Of a DNA stretch of 64,000 nt, positions 44,358 through 53,810 are shown piece after piece. A program made the position numbers and the translations under genes. This DNA is from Paragemmobacter kunshanensis (GTDB lineage Bacteria > Pseudomonadota > Alphaproteobacteria > Rhodobacterales > Rhodobacteraceae): the NCBI RefSeq assembly GCF_011059185.1, contig NZ_JAALFE010000008.1, positions 115,612 through 179,611 on the forward strand, written 5' to 3'. How positions within the stretch are numbered: position 1 is the first letter of the stretch; each line of letters starts with the position of its first letter. A model generated the notes under the pieces. That model did no database searches, was not told where the DNA came from, and saw nothing but the letters and a program-made list of their open reading frames with translations.

Positions 44358-45344
44358 TCAGACCTTGCGCAGGTTCTTGGCCGATTCCTTGATCGCGGCA
44401 TACTGCCCCGACGGGCGATAGCGCCACAGATATTCCGGCAGGACCGGGCCCATCGCCGTCGGCGTGATCCCCAGATCGGCCAGCCCCTTCGCCCCGGGTG
44501 ATACCACATTGTCGGCCCTCAGGTTGCGCACCTGATCCCGCGTGATCAGCCCGTTATGGAACAGGCCCAGCGTCACCGCCTGCAAAAGGTCGAACGCCCC
44601 GCCCATGATCGAGGCCGCAAAGAAGGGCACATTCACGATCAGGCGGCGGCGGCGGATCACCTGCAGCATCTGGCGCATCAGGTCGCGGAAGGTCGCCACA
44701 TCCGGCCCACCCAGTTCATAAATGCCCGGCGCGGCCTCGGCCTTGATGCCCTTCACGGCGGCCTGGGCGACATCGTCCACATAAACCGGCTGGAACCGCG
44801 TGCCCGCCCCCACCACCGGCAAGACCGGCCCGAAGCGCGTCATCGCGGCGAAGCGGTTGAAGAAGCCATCCTCGTTCCCGAAGATGATCGAAGGCCGCAG
44901 GATCACCGCCCCCGGAAAGGCCGCCAGAACGGCCTTCTCGCCCGCCGCCTTGGTCTGCTGATAGACGGACGGGCTGTCCGCATCCGCCCCGATGGCCGAA
45001 AGATGGACAAGCCGCGCCACGCCCTCTTCGGATGCGATCCGCGCGATTCGCCCCGCGCCTTCGGCCTGCACGGCCTCAAAGCTGTTCTTGCCCGACCGGT
45101 TCAGGATGCCGATGCAGTTCACCACCGCATCCGCCCCCCGCATCGCCGCCCGGACCGAGGCATCGTCGCGGATGTTGCAGGCCACAGGCTCCACCTGACC
45201 GACCACGCCATAGGGCTTCACGAACAGCGCCTCGTTCGGGCGGCGCACCGCCACACGCACGCGCCAGCCCTCCTTGGCCATGCGCCGCGCGATGTAACGG
45301 CCGACAAAGCCCGAACCGCCATAGATGGTGACAAGCTTGCTCAT
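44358..45344 (-). CDS. NDUFA9-like NAD(P)-binding protein associated with complex I
   Basis: A 328-aa atypical SDR. The dinucleotide site is [22 protein letters not shown] at the N-terminus, followed by [57 protein letters not shown] and [19 protein letters not shown]. This set matches the mitochondrial NDUFA9/alphaproteobacterial homologues that stabilise respiratory complex I. It sits next to the bc1 operon, separated by a terminator and hairpin repeats, consistent with a respiratory role. Catalytic activity is doubtful in this family. Confidence 0.9.
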   Translation of the reverse strand: MSKLVTIYGGSGFVGRYIARRMAKEGWRVRVAVRRPNEALFVKPYGVVGQVEPVACNIRDDASVRAAMRGADAVVNCIGILNRSGKNSFEAVQAEGAGRIARIASEEGVARLVHLSAIGADADSPSVYQQTKAAGEKAVLAAFPGAVILRPSIIFGNEDGFFNRFAAMTRFGPVLPVVGAGTRFQPVYVDDVAQAAVKGIKAEAAPGIYELGGPDVATFRDLMRQMLQVIRRRRLIVNVPFFAASIMGGAFDLLQAVTLGLFHNGLITRDQVRNLRADNVVSPGAKGLADLGITPTAMGPVLPEYLWRYRPSGQYAAIKESAKNLRKV

Positions 45345-45431
45345 GTCCGGTTCCCCAATTCTTGTTGACAGGGTGATTACACCCTCGCGCGGTCAAGGCC
45401 AAGCACCCTTGCGCCGCAGGGCAGCAGGAAC

Positions 45432-45500
45432 GATTTTGCTGCGAAAAATCTCGTCGGACTTTCCCTGAAAGTCCGCTTTCAGAATTTTCGCAGAAAATTC
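45432..45500. repeat. A/T-rich hairpin repeat, cluster 2 (three palindromes)
   Basis: Three palindromes in 69 bp: GATTTT...AAAATC (45432-45450), GGACTTTC-CCT-GAAAGTCC (45456-45474, perfect) and GAATTTTC-GCA-GAAAATTC (45482-45500, perfect). They lie between the petC terminator and the NDUFA9-like gene. The third has the same stem as the palindrome at 34982-35001. Confidence 0.75.
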
Positions 45501-45524
45501 GTGCCCCCGACCCCGCCAAAAGGA

Positions 45525-45550
45525 AAAGCCCCGTCCGGGGACGGGGCTTT
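45525..45550 (-). terminator. intrinsic terminator of petABC
   Basis: AAAGCCCCGTCC pairs with GGACGGGGCTTT. On the minus strand it is followed by a T-rich stretch (TTCCTTTT). It lies 23 bp after the petC stop. Confidence 0.85.
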
Positions 45551-45573
45551 CCGAAAGATTTCGACAGGTGGTG

Positions 45574-46422
45574 TCAGGCGGCCTTCTTGCCCTTCACGCC
45601 CGCCCAGATCCGCTTGTTCGTCAGATACAGGAGCGAGGCGAGGATGATCAGGAAGATCACCGCCTTGAAGCCCGATTCCCGGCGATCCATCAGCTTGGGT
45701 TCCGCCGCCCACATCAGGAAGGAGGACACATCCTCCGCCATGTCGGCCACGGTCGCCGGATGCCCGTCGGCATAGGTCACCAGATCATCCGACAGCGGCT
45801 CGGGCATCGCGATCCAGCTTCCCGGAACGGTCGAGACGCCATGCTCGTCCTTGCAGCTGTCCGGCACGCCGCCATTCGGGAAGGCGGTGTTGTAGTAATA
45901 GCCGTCGATCCCGTCCGGCGCGCATTCCGGGTTTTCCTCGTAATGCGTCAGGATGGAATAGATGTATTCCGGCCCGCCCATCCCGTTGAAAAGCTGGCTC
46001 AGCCCGGTGCCGTAGGGCCCGTGGAACCCGGCGCGCGACTTGGCCATCAGCGACAGGTCCGGCGCGGTTTCCATCCCCGAAACCGGGAAATGGTCCGTCG
46101 GCACGCCTTCACGGTCCTCGCCGGTATCCCGGTCGGTCACCGTGAACTGCTTGGCATAGGCGCGAACCTGATCCTCGGGCAGTTGCGGGCCGCCTTCATC
46201 GGCCAGCGTCCGGATCGGCACGTATTTCAGCCCGTGGCAGGCCGAGCAGACCTCGGTATAGACCTGAAGCCCGCGCTGCAGCTGGAACTGGTCGAACTTC
46301 CCGAACGGGCCCTCATGCGCGAAGGCCAGATCCGTCAGCTCGGCATGGCCGCCCGCGGCAAGCGCCGCCCCGGAGGAAATGGCCAGGGCCGAGGCCGCGG
46401 TGAGTGCGATTTTCCTGATCAT
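45574..46422 (-). CDS. petC: cytochrome c1 of the bc1 complex
   Basis: A 282-aa precursor with a signal peptide ([23 protein letters not shown]), heme site [10 protein letters not shown] at 59-63, the distal Met ligand region [15 protein letters not shown], a cysteine pair ([17 protein letters not shown]), [14 protein letters not shown] and a C-terminal membrane anchor ([17 protein letters not shown]). It accepts electrons from the Rieske centre and passes them to cytochrome c on the periplasmic side. It is last in petABC, 17 bp after petB. The ATG at 46422 is chosen since it begins the signal peptide. Confidence 0.97.
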   Translation of the reverse strand: MIRKIALTAASALAISSGAALAAGGHAELTDLAFAHEGPFGKFDQFQLQRGLQVYTEVCSACHGLKYVPIRTLADEGGPQLPEDQVRAYAKQFTVTDRDTGEDREGVPTDHFPVSGMETAPDLSLMAKSRAGFHGPYGTGLSQLFNGMGGPEYIYSILTHYEENPECAPDGIDGYYYNTAFPNGGVPDSCKDEHGVSTVPGSWIAMPEPLSDDLVTYADGHPATVADMAEDVSSFLMWAAEPKLMDRRESGFKAVIFLIILASLLYLTNKRIWAGVKGKKAA

Positions 46423-46439
46423 CTTGCTCAGTTCCCTTC

Positions 46440-47777
46440 TCACTCGGCCGGATGCGCAGCGGCAGAACCGCCCGCCTTGCCGTAGTGGGCATTGAAGTCA
46501 TCCTCGATCGTCGCCGGCTGCGGCAGCGGCTTCTCGATCACGCCAAGCAGCGGCAGGATCACGAGGAAATAGGCGAACCAATAGGCCGAAGCGATCAGCG
46601 AGATGGTCGCATAGGGCTCTTCCGCAGGCATCGCACCGACCCACATCAGGACGATGAAATCGACGACCAGCAGCGCGAACCACCATTTGAACATCGGCCG
46701 ATACCGGCCCGACCGCACCGAGGAGGTGTCCAGCCACGGCGCCAGCGCCATCACCGCGATCGCCCCGAACATCGCCAGCACGCCAAAGAACTTGGCATCG
46801 ACGATCCCGAAGGTGATCCATTCCGCCGCGATCACGACCCAGACATCCGCCGTGAAGGCGCGCAGGATGGCGTAGAAGGGCAGGAAGTACCATTCCGGCA
46901 CGATATGCGCGGGCGTCGCCAGCGGATTCGCCTCGATATAGTTGTCGGGGTGGCCCAGATAGTTCGGCATGAAGCCCACGATGGCAAAGAACACCGCCAG
47001 GATCACGGCCAGCGCGAACAGGTCCTTGATCACGTAATAGGGCCAGAACGGCACCGTATCCTTCGCCGCCTCTTCCTTGGAACCGCGGCGCACTTCAACA
47101 CCCGTGGGGTTGTTGTTGCCGGTGGTGTGGAAGGCCCAGATATGCACCGCGACCAGCGCCGCGATCACGAAGGGCAGCAGATAATGCAGGCTGAAGAAGC
47201 GGTTCAGCGTGGCATTGTCCACCGCAGGCCCGCCCAGAAGCCAGGTCTGGATCGCACCGCCCACGCCGGGAATCGCGCCGAACAGGCCGGTGATCACCGT
47301 CGCACCCCAGAAGGACATCTGCCCCCAGGGCAGCACATAGCCCATGAAGGCCGTGCCCATCATCATCAGATAGATCAGCATCCCGATGATCCAGGTCACC
47401 TCGCGCGGCGCCTTGTAGGACCCGTAGTAAAGACCGCGGAAGATGTGCAGGTAAACCGCCACAAAGAACAGCGACGCGCCGTTCGCATGCAGGTAGCGGA
47501 TCATGTAGCCGCCATTCACGTTGCGCATGATGTGTTCGACCGATGCAAAGGCATAGTCCACATGCGGCGTGTAATGCATCACCAGGATGATGCCGGTGAC
47601 GATCTGCAGCGCAAGGCAGAAGGTCAGGATGATCCCCCAGATCCACATCCAGTTCAGGTTCTTGGGCGTGGGGATCATGATCGTGTCATACAGCATGCCG
47701 ACGATCGGCAGGCGCTTGTGCAACCACTTCTCGCCGCCCGTCTTGGGCTCGTAATGGTCGTGCGGAATTCCGGCCAT
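46440..47777 (-). CDS. petB: cytochrome b of the bc1 complex
   Basis: A 445-aa integral membrane protein with eight helices. Heme-ligand histidines lie in helices B and D ([49 protein letters not shown]). The Qo-site loop has the PEWY motif ([15 protein letters not shown]), and [20 protein letters not shown] is the cd1 region. It oxidises quinol at Qo and reduces quinone at Qi. It sits between petA (11-bp gap) and petC in the classical order. Confidence 0.99.
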   Translation of the reverse strand: MAGIPHDHYEPKTGGEKWLHKRLPIVGMLYDTIMIPTPKNLNWMWIWGIILTFCLALQIVTGIILVMHYTPHVDYAFASVEHIMRNVNGGYMIRYLHANGASLFFVAVYLHIFRGLYYGSYKAPREVTWIIGMLIYLMMMGTAFMGYVLPWGQMSFWGATVITGLFGAIPGVGGAIQTWLLGGPAVDNATLNRFFSLHYLLPFVIAALVAVHIWAFHTTGNNNPTGVEVRRGSKEEAAKDTVPFWPYYVIKDLFALAVILAVFFAIVGFMPNYLGHPDNYIEANPLATPAHIVPEWYFLPFYAILRAFTADVWVVIAAEWITFGIVDAKFFGVLAMFGAIAVMALAPWLDTSSVRSGRYRPMFKWWFALLVVDFIVLMWVGAMPAEEPYATISLIASAYWFAYFLVILPLLGVIEKPLPQPATIEDDFNAHYGKAGGSAAAHPAE

Positions 47778-47788
47778 CTGTCTGTTCC

Positions 47789-48349
47789 TTACCCGAGCTT
47801 GATCGTCGATTCGTCGATGAAGGCCGCAATCGGCACATCGAGGTTGCGCGGCGCCGGTCCCTTGCGGATGCGCCCGGCCGTATCATAGTGCGACCCGTGG
47901 CAGGGGCAGAACCAGCCCCCGAACTCCCCGGCGCCATCGCCCAGCGGCACGCAGCCCAGATGGGTGCAGACGCCCATCATCACCAGCCACTCGCCCGCTT
48001 CGTCCAGCGTGCGGTTCTCGTCCGAGGCGTCGGCCTCCGGCTTGTTGGCATTCTCGCCATTCGCGTCAGGCAGGTCCGTCAGCGGCGTGCTGCGCGCGGC
48101 CTCGATCTCTTCCGGCGACCGGCGGCGGATGAAGACCGGCTTGCCCAGCCATTTCACCGTCAGCTGCGTGCCGACTTCCACACCCGAGACATCGACAAAG
48201 ATCGACGACAGGGCCTGAACATCGGCCGACGGGTTCATCTGGTTGATCAGCGGCCAGACAGCGGCGCCCGTGGCAACCGCCCCGGCCCCTGCCGTTGCAT
48301 AGTACAGGAAATCCCGCCGGGTACCTGCGTTGTCGTCAGCGTGGGACAC
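47789..48349 (-). CDS. petA: ubiquinol-cytochrome c reductase Rieske iron-sulfur subunit
   Basis: A 186-aa protein with a Tat-type twin-arginine start ([31 protein letters not shown]) that also serves as the membrane anchor. The 2Fe-2S ligands are in [10 protein letters not shown] and CPCHGSHYD. The GTG at 48349 is used, with GGGAGAAG upstream, giving the rhodobacter-like [15 protein letters not shown]-terminus; ATGs further upstream are outside the family alignment. It is first in petABC. The 290-bp upstream region presumably carries the promoter but I could not place it confidently. Confidence 0.97.
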   Translation of the reverse strand: MSHADDNAGTRRDFLYYATAGAGAVATGAAVWPLINQMNPSADVQALSSIFVDVSGVEVGTQLTVKWLGKPVFIRRRSPEEIEAARSTPLTDLPDANGENANKPEADASDENRTLDEAGEWLVMMGVCTHLGCVPLGDGAGEFGGWFCPCHGSHYDTAGRIRKGPAPRNLDVPIAAFIDESTIKLG

Positions 48350-48610
48350 GAGATCTTCTCCCTTCCAGAGGCGCGGGGCTGTCCCGCGACCCATAAATGG
48401 TGGGGCCGCGGTCACCCGCAGCCTTGCCGGGCGGCTTTTAGACAAGACGCGCCAGATCGTCCAGCGGACAAACGGGCGCAGACCGCCCCGGAGAGACAGG
48501 AAAAATCACCCCTGTGTCTTCCCGGGCGCGTTCGCCTGACCCGAGTCTGGTTCTTTTGCCCCGCCGCGCAAGCCGGTGCGACAACTCGCCCTGCCCGGAC
48601 CGCATGGCGC

Positions 48611-48638
48611 CCGGCCCCAGGACGGGGCGCAGGGCCGG
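48611..48638 (-). terminator. hairpin directly after the GST gene
   Basis: Outer arms CCGGCCC/GGGCCGG with an inner CCC...GGGG pairing, adjacent to the stop codon at 48640. No T-run. The remaining 48350-48610 stretch holds no gene that I can see. Confidence 0.45.
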
Positions 48639-48639
48639 C

Positions 48640-49257
48640 CTAATGCGGCAGCGTGGCCTGCATGCTGGCACGCCCGGCAAACCGGGCCGCCCAGGCGGCA
48701 AGGCCGGGCCGTCCGGTCCGCCAGCCGCGCGCATCGTGGCGAAAGTCCAGATAACCCAGCGCACAGCCCACCGCGATCTGCCCTGCATCCAGCGGCCCCT
48801 CCAGATGCGCCATCCAGCGCGTCTCCAGCGCGTCCAGCGCCCGGTCCACCTTGGCCCATTGCCCCTCGACCCAGGGCGCAAAGCGCAGCGCCTCCGGCCG
48901 CAGCCGCCCCTCATAGACCATCAGCAGCGCGGCATCCAGGATGCCGTCCGCCGTGGCCTCCACCGTCAGCGTATCCCAGATCCGCGTATCCGAAGGGTAA
49001 AGCCCCGCCCCGGCCCCGCCATGGGCGCGCGCGTCCAGATAGCGGCAGATCACCCGGCTGTCATAAAGCGCAGGCCCTTCCGGCCGCTCCAGCGCGGGCA
49101 CCTTGCCCAGAGGATTGGCCTCCAGCGGGGCGTTTGCAGGATCGACCGGGCTGCCCGATCCTGCGACCAGTTCCACCTCGGCCAGTTGTCCCGTCTCGTG
49201 CAGCAGGACCATGACCTTGCGGACATAGGGCGAGGTGGGAGAGAAAAAGAGGCGCAT
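48640..49257 (-). CDS. glutathione S-transferase family protein
   Basis: A 205-aa GST. The N-terminal thioredoxin-like domain starts RLFFSPTSPYVRKVMVLLHETG and has NPLGKVPALERPEGPALYDSRVICRYLDA (cis-Pro and the DSR glutathione site in place of ES). The helical C-terminal domain contains GQIAVGCALGYLDFRH. This subgroup is common in Proteobacteria with unassigned substrates. It stands alone on the minus strand between two hairpin-rich intergenic regions. Confidence 0.93.
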   Translation of the reverse strand: MRLFFSPTSPYVRKVMVLLHETGQLAEVELVAGSGSPVDPANAPLEANPLGKVPALERPEGPALYDSRVICRYLDARAHGGAGAGLYPSDTRIWDTLTVEATADGILDAALLMVYEGRLRPEALRFAPWVEGQWAKVDRALDALETRWMAHLEGPLDAGQIAVGCALGYLDFRHDARGWRTGRPGLAAWAARFAGRASMQATLPH

Positions 49258-49312
49258 GTCACGGGCTCCGTCGGTTCAGCCCGACCCTAGGCGCAGGACC
49301 CGCCGCCGGAAA

Positions 49313-49432
49313 GCGGTTTGTGACCCACAAACCGCGCCGGAATTTGACACAAATTCCGGACCCCAACCGTCGCTCGGCCCGGACCCGATTTCTGCGTGCA
49401 GAAATCGTCGCGAAATCTGCGTCAGATTTCGC
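49313..49432. repeat. A/T-rich hairpin repeat, cluster 3 (four perfect palindromes)
   Basis: Four perfect hairpins in 120 bp: GCGGTTTGTG-ACC-CACAAACCGC (49313-49335), CCGGAATTTG-ACA-CAAATTCCGG (49337-49359), CGATTTCTGC-GT-GCAGAAATCG (49386-49407) and GCGAAATCTG-CGT-CAGATTTCGC (49410-49432). Stems are 10 bp with 2-3 nt loops, spaced irregularly between the PaiB-like gene and the GST gene. No coding potential. Confidence 0.85.
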
Positions 49433-49459
49433 TTCCCCGGACAGGCCAGGCCGGTTCCC

Positions 49460-50068
49460 TTACCCGACCTCCCGCATCAGGGCCGCGATCTCCGCCGCCA
49501 GCCCGCCCTGCGCCTCAAGCGCCGCGATCACCCCGGCCCGCGCCTCGGGCGGCTTGTTCTGGTTCAGCTTCCAGGTGGCCTGCACCTCCGTCACCTCCAG
49601 CCGAAAGGGCAGGATGCCCCGCATCATCCGCTCCATCACGCCCGCGCCCATCTTGTGCTTCGTCCAGGGCCGCTTGCCCGCGATCCGCCCCTCGAACTCC
49701 GCCGAAAGCGCATCCACCTGCGGCTCCAGCCCCTCGGGCTCCATCGGCGACAGCACGCCCCGCAGATGCACCGCCACGTAATTCCATGTCGGCACCTGAT
49801 CCGGCATTCCGTACCAGTCGGGCGAGACATAGGCATCCGGCCCCTGTACCGCCAGCAGGGCAGGGGCGGGCAGCCCCGCCCGGGCGATCCCGTTCGACCG
49901 CGCCAGATGCACCTCCACCACCCGTCGCGCCCCGGCCATCACGAAGGGCACATGGGCGGCCAGCGGCCCCTCTGCCCCATTGATGCACAGCATCCCGAAA
50001 CCGCGCGCGGCGGCAAAGCGCAGGTTCTCGTCCTCGGGCATGGCGCGGAAGGCAGGATTTGGATGCAT
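49460..50068 (-). CDS. PaiB-family FMN-binding protein
   Basis: A 202-aa protein with the PaiB signature: MHPNPAFR at the start, ARGFGMLCINGAEGPLAAHVPFVM, EVHLARSNGIAR, ALLAVQGPDAYVSPDWYG (typical YVSPxWY), VPTWNYVAVHLRG and KHKMGAGVMERMMRGILPFRLEV. Bacillus PaiB is described as a transcriptional regulator of sporulation genes, but homologues look like split-barrel flavin proteins, so an enzyme role is equally possible. It is followed by hairpin cluster 3. Confidence 0.92.
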   Translation of the reverse strand: MHPNPAFRAMPEDENLRFAAARGFGMLCINGAEGPLAAHVPFVMAGARRVVEVHLARSNGIARAGLPAPALLAVQGPDAYVSPDWYGMPDQVPTWNYVAVHLRGVLSPMEPEGLEPQVDALSAEFEGRIAGKRPWTKHKMGAGVMERMMRGILPFRLEVTEVQATWKLNQNKPPEARAGVIAALEAQGGLAAEIAALMREVG

Positions 50069-50240
50069 GGCGACCCCCGTGATCGATTCGCGATTGTCTG
50101 GTTAACGTGACGGCAAGGCCGCGCCGTGCCTATGCCGTGCATACGCCCTGCTGCACTGGCTGTCTGCACCGGCTGTTGCACCGGTTTTCGGCCGTTTCCC
50201 CGAATTAATGCAGCGTTCCCGGGCACTTGGCCCCGGCGCA

Positions 50241-50267
50241 AAACAAAAGGCCGCCCAAGGGGCGGCC
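50241..50267 (-). terminator. intrinsic terminator of rpmJ
   Basis: GGCCGCCC/GGGCGGCC stem (50249-50256 with 50260-50267), followed on the minus strand by TTTTGTTTT. It lies about 25 bp after the rpmJ stop. Confidence 0.88.
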
Positions 50268-50292
50268 CTGTCCTCCGGTCACCCGGAAAAGA

Positions 50293-50418
50293 TCAGCCCT
50301 GACGGGCCTTGTACCGCTTCTGCGTCTTGTTGATCACATAGACGCGGCCCTTGCGGCGCACGACCTGGCAATCGCGATGACGCGTCTTGAGCGAGCGGAG
50401 CGAGTTCGCAACCTTCAT
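50293..50418 (-). CDS. rpmJ: 50S ribosomal protein L36
   Basis: A 41-aa ribosomal protein, [18 protein letters not shown] followed by [23 protein letters not shown]. It is very basic and matches the alphaproteobacterial L36 type, which keeps only one of the four zinc-binding Cys/His positions (a single Cys at position 17), i.e. the zinc-independent form. The ATG has AGAAGAACG upstream. It is monocistronic with its own terminator, next to tRNA-Val. Confidence 0.95.
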   Translation of the reverse strand: MKVANSLRSLKTRHRDCQVVRRKGRVYVINKTQKRYKARQG

Positions 50419-50488
50419 CGTTCTTCTCCCATTCGCGGCGCGCAGCGCCTTGAAATCCTTGATGTTTCCCTTTCGGAAAACGGCGAAA

Positions 50489-50563
50489 TGGTGGGCGGTA
50501 CTGGGATCGAACCAGTGGCCACTACGATGTCAACGTAGTGCTCTACCGCTGAGCTAACCGCCC
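50489..50563 (-). tRNA. tRNA-Val (anticodon GAC)
   Basis: The minus strand reads a standard cloverleaf. The acceptor stem is GGGCGGT with ACCGCCC, the D-arm TAGCTCAGCGGTAGAGCA and the anticodon stem CTACG/CGTAG with loop TTGACAT (anticodon GAC). The T-arm has GGTTCGATCCC and the 3' CCA is encoded (50491-50489). Confidence 0.97.
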
Positions 50564-50699
50564 ACGTTCCTTCACATTTCCGCCCGATATCAATGAAAAT
50601 GACGCGGGCGGGTCCGCGTCGGTCGTCGGGTCTATAAAAGGAGTCGTCCCCGGGTTCAAGGGGTTTTGGCAACGCGGGAAACACGGCTATATCTGACGC

Positions 50700-51563
50700 A
50701 TGATCAACGACGCCTTCACCCTCCACCTCCCCCCCCGCCGGACCTCTCCGGTCATCTTCTCGTCGCCCCATAGCGGTGCGGAATACCCGCAGGCCTTTGT
50801 TTCCAATAGCCTTCTTGATCACCACATGATCCGGTCATCGGAAGATGCCTTCGTGGATCGCCTGTTTTCCGCCGCCCCTGATCACGGCGCCCCCCTCATC
50901 GCGGCCCGCATGCCGCGCGCCTATCTCGATCTCAACCGCGCCGCCGACGAACTCGACCCGGCGGTGATCGAAGGCATCGACCGCGCCCCCCACAACCCCC
51001 GCGTCTCTTCCGGGCTTGGCGTGATCCCCCGCGTCGTCGCCGGTGGCCGCGCGATCTATCGTGGCAAGCTTTCGCGGAAAGAGGCCGAACTGCGCCTCCT
51101 CAACGTCTGGCATCCCTATCACGCCGCGCTGAAAACCCTTCTCGATGAAAGCCTTGCAACCTTCGGCGAGGCCATTCTCATAGATTGCCACTCCATGCCG
51201 CATGAGGCGATCGAGGCCCATGCCCGCCCCGGCCATCCCCGCCCCGATGTCGTGCTGGGCGATCGTTTCGGCGCCGCCGCCTCGCGCGATGTCATGGACC
51301 GGGTCGAAGCCGCCTTCGCCGAGGCGGGCCTGCGCACCGCGCGCAACGCCCCCTTTGCCGGCGCCTATATCGCCCAGGCCTATGGGCGGCCCTCGCGCCG
51401 GCAGCATGTGGTGCAGATCGAGATCGACCGCGCACTCTACATGGACGAAGATCGCATCGTGCCCCGGCCGGATTTTCAACGATTCCAGGGCGTTATCACA
51501 GGCGTCATCGCCCGGATCACCGCCTTTTCGACAGGCGACCGCCTGCCGCTCGCGGCCGAGTGA
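50700..51563 (+). CDS. N-formylglutamate amidohydrolase family protein
   Basis: A 287-aa protein of the HutG/N-formylglutamate amidohydrolase family, which hydrolyses N-formyl-L-glutamate at the end of one histidine degradation route. Blocks: VIFSSPHSGAEYP (zinc-site His), SSEDAFVDRLF, ARMPRAYLDLNRAADELDP, ILIDCHSMP (second His/Asp site) and HVVQIEIDRALYMDE. No hut genes are adjacent, so an alternative amide substrate is possible. The gene ends one base before the convergent dinB stop. Confidence 0.9.
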   Translation: MINDAFTLHLPPRRTSPVIFSSPHSGAEYPQAFVSNSLLDHHMIRSSEDAFVDRLFSAAPDHGAPLIAARMPRAYLDLNRAADELDPAVIEGIDRAPHNPRVSSGLGVIPRVVAGGRAIYRGKLSRKEAELRLLNVWHPYHAALKTLLDESLATFGEAILIDCHSMPHEAIEAHARPGHPRPDVVLGDRFGAAASRDVMDRVEAAFAEAGLRTARNAPFAGAYIAQAYGRPSRRQHVVQIEIDRALYMDEDRIVPRPDFQRFQGVITGVIARITAFSTGDRLPLAAE

Positions 51564-52817
51564 TCAGCGCAGGGCGCGCCCCTTGATGATCGCGTCCTTG
51601 CCGAATTTCGCCCGGATCGCATCCGCCGCGCGTTCGGCCTTGGCCCGCTTCCCGGCATCGGGATCCAGCAGATCACCCGACCGATCCGCCTGGTCCTCGT
51701 CCACCAGATCCGCCAGCGCCACGCCGATCAGCCGGAAGGGCCCCTTCGCCCCGGCCTTGTCGAACAGATCGCGCGCCTCGCGATAGATGCGGTCGGCGAT
51801 CTGGGTGGCATCGCCAAGGGCATGCCGCCGCGTAACAGACTGAAAATCTTCACGTTTCAGCTTCAGAACCACGGTCCGCCCTGCCAGCCGCCTGGCCTTT
51901 GCCCGATCCGCCACCTGTTCGGCAAGCCGCCAGATATGCCCATCCAGAATGTCGGGATCACCGGTATCCTCGTGAAAGGTCGTCTCCTTCCCGATGGATT
52001 TCGGCCGTTCGTCCCGGCTGACGCGCCGCTGATCCTGGCCCCGCGCCAGATGGTACAGCCGATCCCCCATGGATCCGAATCGTGCCACGAGATCGACCCG
52101 CTCCCACCGCCGAAGATCGGCAATCGTCCGGATCCCCGCCGCCTCCAGCGCGGCCTGTGTTGCAGTCCCCACACCCCAGATGATCCGCACCGGCCGAGGT
52201 TCCAGAAAGCCCTGGGTTTCCGCCCGCCCGATGACCGAAAACCCCTTCGGCTTGTCCAGATCGCTGGCGATCTTTGCCAGAAACTTGTTGTGGCTCAACC
52301 CGATAGACCCGGTCAGCCCCAGTTCCGTCTCCATCCGCCGCACCAGCCGCGCCAGCATCACGGCGGGCGGTGCCCCATGCAGCCGCGCGGTGCCCGACAG
52401 ATCAATGAAGGCTTCGTCCAGCGACAGGGGCTCGATATCCGGCGTCAGTTCTTCCATCATCGCGCGGATCTTGCGGCTTTCCTCGGCATAGGCCGCAATG
52501 CGCGGCTTCACCACCACCGCCTGCGGGCACAGCTTCAGCGCCTGGAACATCGGCATCGCCGACCGGACACCGGAAATCCGCGCGATATAGCAGCAGGTCG
52601 AAACCACCCCCCGTGTCCCGCCCCCCACGATCACCGGCTTGTCGGCAAGGCCCGGATCGTCCCGCTTCTCGACGCTCGCGTAGAAGGCATCGCAATCCAT
52701 GTGGGCGATCGACAGATCGAACAGTTCGGGATGCGAAACGATGCGCGGGCTGCGGCAGGACGGGCAGCGCGCGGCATGGTCGAATGTGGTCAGGCAATCG
52801 CGGCACAGGGCGGGCAT
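51564..52817 (-). CDS. dinB: DNA polymerase IV with N-terminal zinc-ribbon-like extension
   Basis: A 417-aa Y-family translesion polymerase. Catalytic motifs are AHMDCDAFYASVEK (first Asp) and PLSLDEAFIDLSG (Asp-Glu), followed by the HhH region (RIIWGVGTATQAALEAAGIRTIADL) and a little-finger domain. An N-terminal extension carries two CxxC pairs (C5, C8, C18, C21) that look like a zinc ribbon absent from E. coli DinB; I recall it from other rhodobacters. Unlike E. coli DinB it has no obvious clamp-binding QxxLxLF at the C-terminus. The start at 52817 is the only one covering the CxxC pairs. Confidence 0.95.
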   Translation of the reverse strand: MPALCRDCLTTFDHAARCPSCRSPRIVSHPELFDLSIAHMDCDAFYASVEKRDDPGLADKPVIVGGGTRGVVSTCCYIARISGVRSAMPMFQALKLCPQAVVVKPRIAAYAEESRKIRAMMEELTPDIEPLSLDEAFIDLSGTARLHGAPPAVMLARLVRRMETELGLTGSIGLSHNKFLAKIASDLDKPKGFSVIGRAETQGFLEPRPVRIIWGVGTATQAALEAAGIRTIADLRRWERVDLVARFGSMGDRLYHLARGQDQRRVSRDERPKSIGKETTFHEDTGDPDILDGHIWRLAEQVADRAKARRLAGRTVVLKLKREDFQSVTRRHALGDATQIADRIYREARDLFDKAGAKGPFRLIGVALADLVDEDQADRSGDLLDPDAGKRAKAERAADAIRAKFGKDAIIKGRALR

Positions 52818-52931
52818 GGCGCATTATGCGCCCGCCCGCGTCAGGCGTCCATGCCCGCCCGCGCGCCCTGCCTCTTGCGCGCATGGCTGCCAATCGCCAT
52901 GATTCTCGTATCGTTTTCAGGAGGTCGGCGC

Positions 52932-53810
52932 ATGCTTTCCGAAATACTTGGCGGCAACGCCGTCTTTCTCGCCATTGCCGTATTCATTATTCTCTGCATC
53001 TTTCTGGGCGTCCGGATCGTGCCCCAGTCGGAAAAGCATGTGGTCGAACGCTTTGGCCGCCTGCGCGCGGTGCTGGGGCCGGGGATCAACTTCGTCGTCC
53101 CCTTCCTCGACCGTGTTCCCCACAAGATTTCTGTCCTCGAACGGCAACTGCCCAACGCCTCGCAAGACGCGATCACGGCGGACAACGTGCTGGTGAAGGT
53201 GGAAACCTCGGTCTTCTACCGTATCACCGAACCGGAAAAGACGGTCTACCGCATCCGCGATGTCGACGGGGCCATCGCCACCACCGTGGCGGGGATCGTG
53301 CGCAGCGAAATCGGCAAGCTGGAACTGGATCAGGTGCAATCAGGCCGGGCGCAACTGATCGAACGCGTCCGCGAACAGGTGCGGATGATGGTCGATGACT
53401 GGGGGGTAGAGGTGACGCGCGCCGAAATCCTTGACGTCAATCTCGACGATGCCACCCGCGCCGCCATGCTCCAGCAACTCAACGCCGAACGCGCCCGCCG
53501 CGCCCAGGTGATGGAGGCCGAGGGGAAGAAACGCTCCGTGGAACTTGCCGCCGATGCCGATCTTTACGCCGCCGAACAGGCCGCCAAGGCCAAGCGCATC
53601 TCTGCCGATGCCGAGGCCTATGCCACGGGCGTGATCGCCAGCGCGATTGCCGCCAACGGGCTTGAGGCCGCGCAGTACCAGATCGCCATGAAGCAGGTCG
53701 AGGCGCTGGCGCAGGTCGCCGTGGGTGAGGGCAAGCAGACGATCCTTCTTCCCGCCAGCGCGCTTGAGGCCTTCGCCGATGCGTTCAAGCTTGTCCGGGG
53801 GAAGGCCTGA
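52932..53810 (+). CDS. qmcA: SPFH/stomatin-family membrane protein (QmcA-like)
   Basis: A 292-aa protein with one N-terminal membrane segment (about 9-28), the SPFH/Band-7 domain (RIVPQSEKHVVERFGRLRAVLGPGINFVVPFLDRV; ITADNVLVKVETSVFYRI) and a long Ala/Glu-rich coiled coil (AERARRAQVMEAEGKKRSVELAADADLYAAEQAAKAKRIS). It forms membrane scaffolds thought to influence protease or membrane-domain function. The ATG at 52932 has GGAGG seven bases upstream. It overlaps nfeD (TGATG at 53808-53812), the standard SPFH-NfeD pairing. Confidence 0.95.
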   Translation: MLSEILGGNAVFLAIAVFIILCIFLGVRIVPQSEKHVVERFGRLRAVLGPGINFVVPFLDRVPHKISVLERQLPNASQDAITADNVLVKVETSVFYRITEPEKTVYRIRDVDGAIATTVAGIVRSEIGKLELDQVQSGRAQLIERVREQVRMMVDDWGVEVTRAEILDVNLDDATRAAMLQQLNAERARRAQVMEAEGKKRSVELAADADLYAAEQAAKAKRISADAEAYATGVIASAIAANGLEAAQYQIAMKQVEALAQVAVGEGKQTILLPASALEAFADAFKLVRGKA

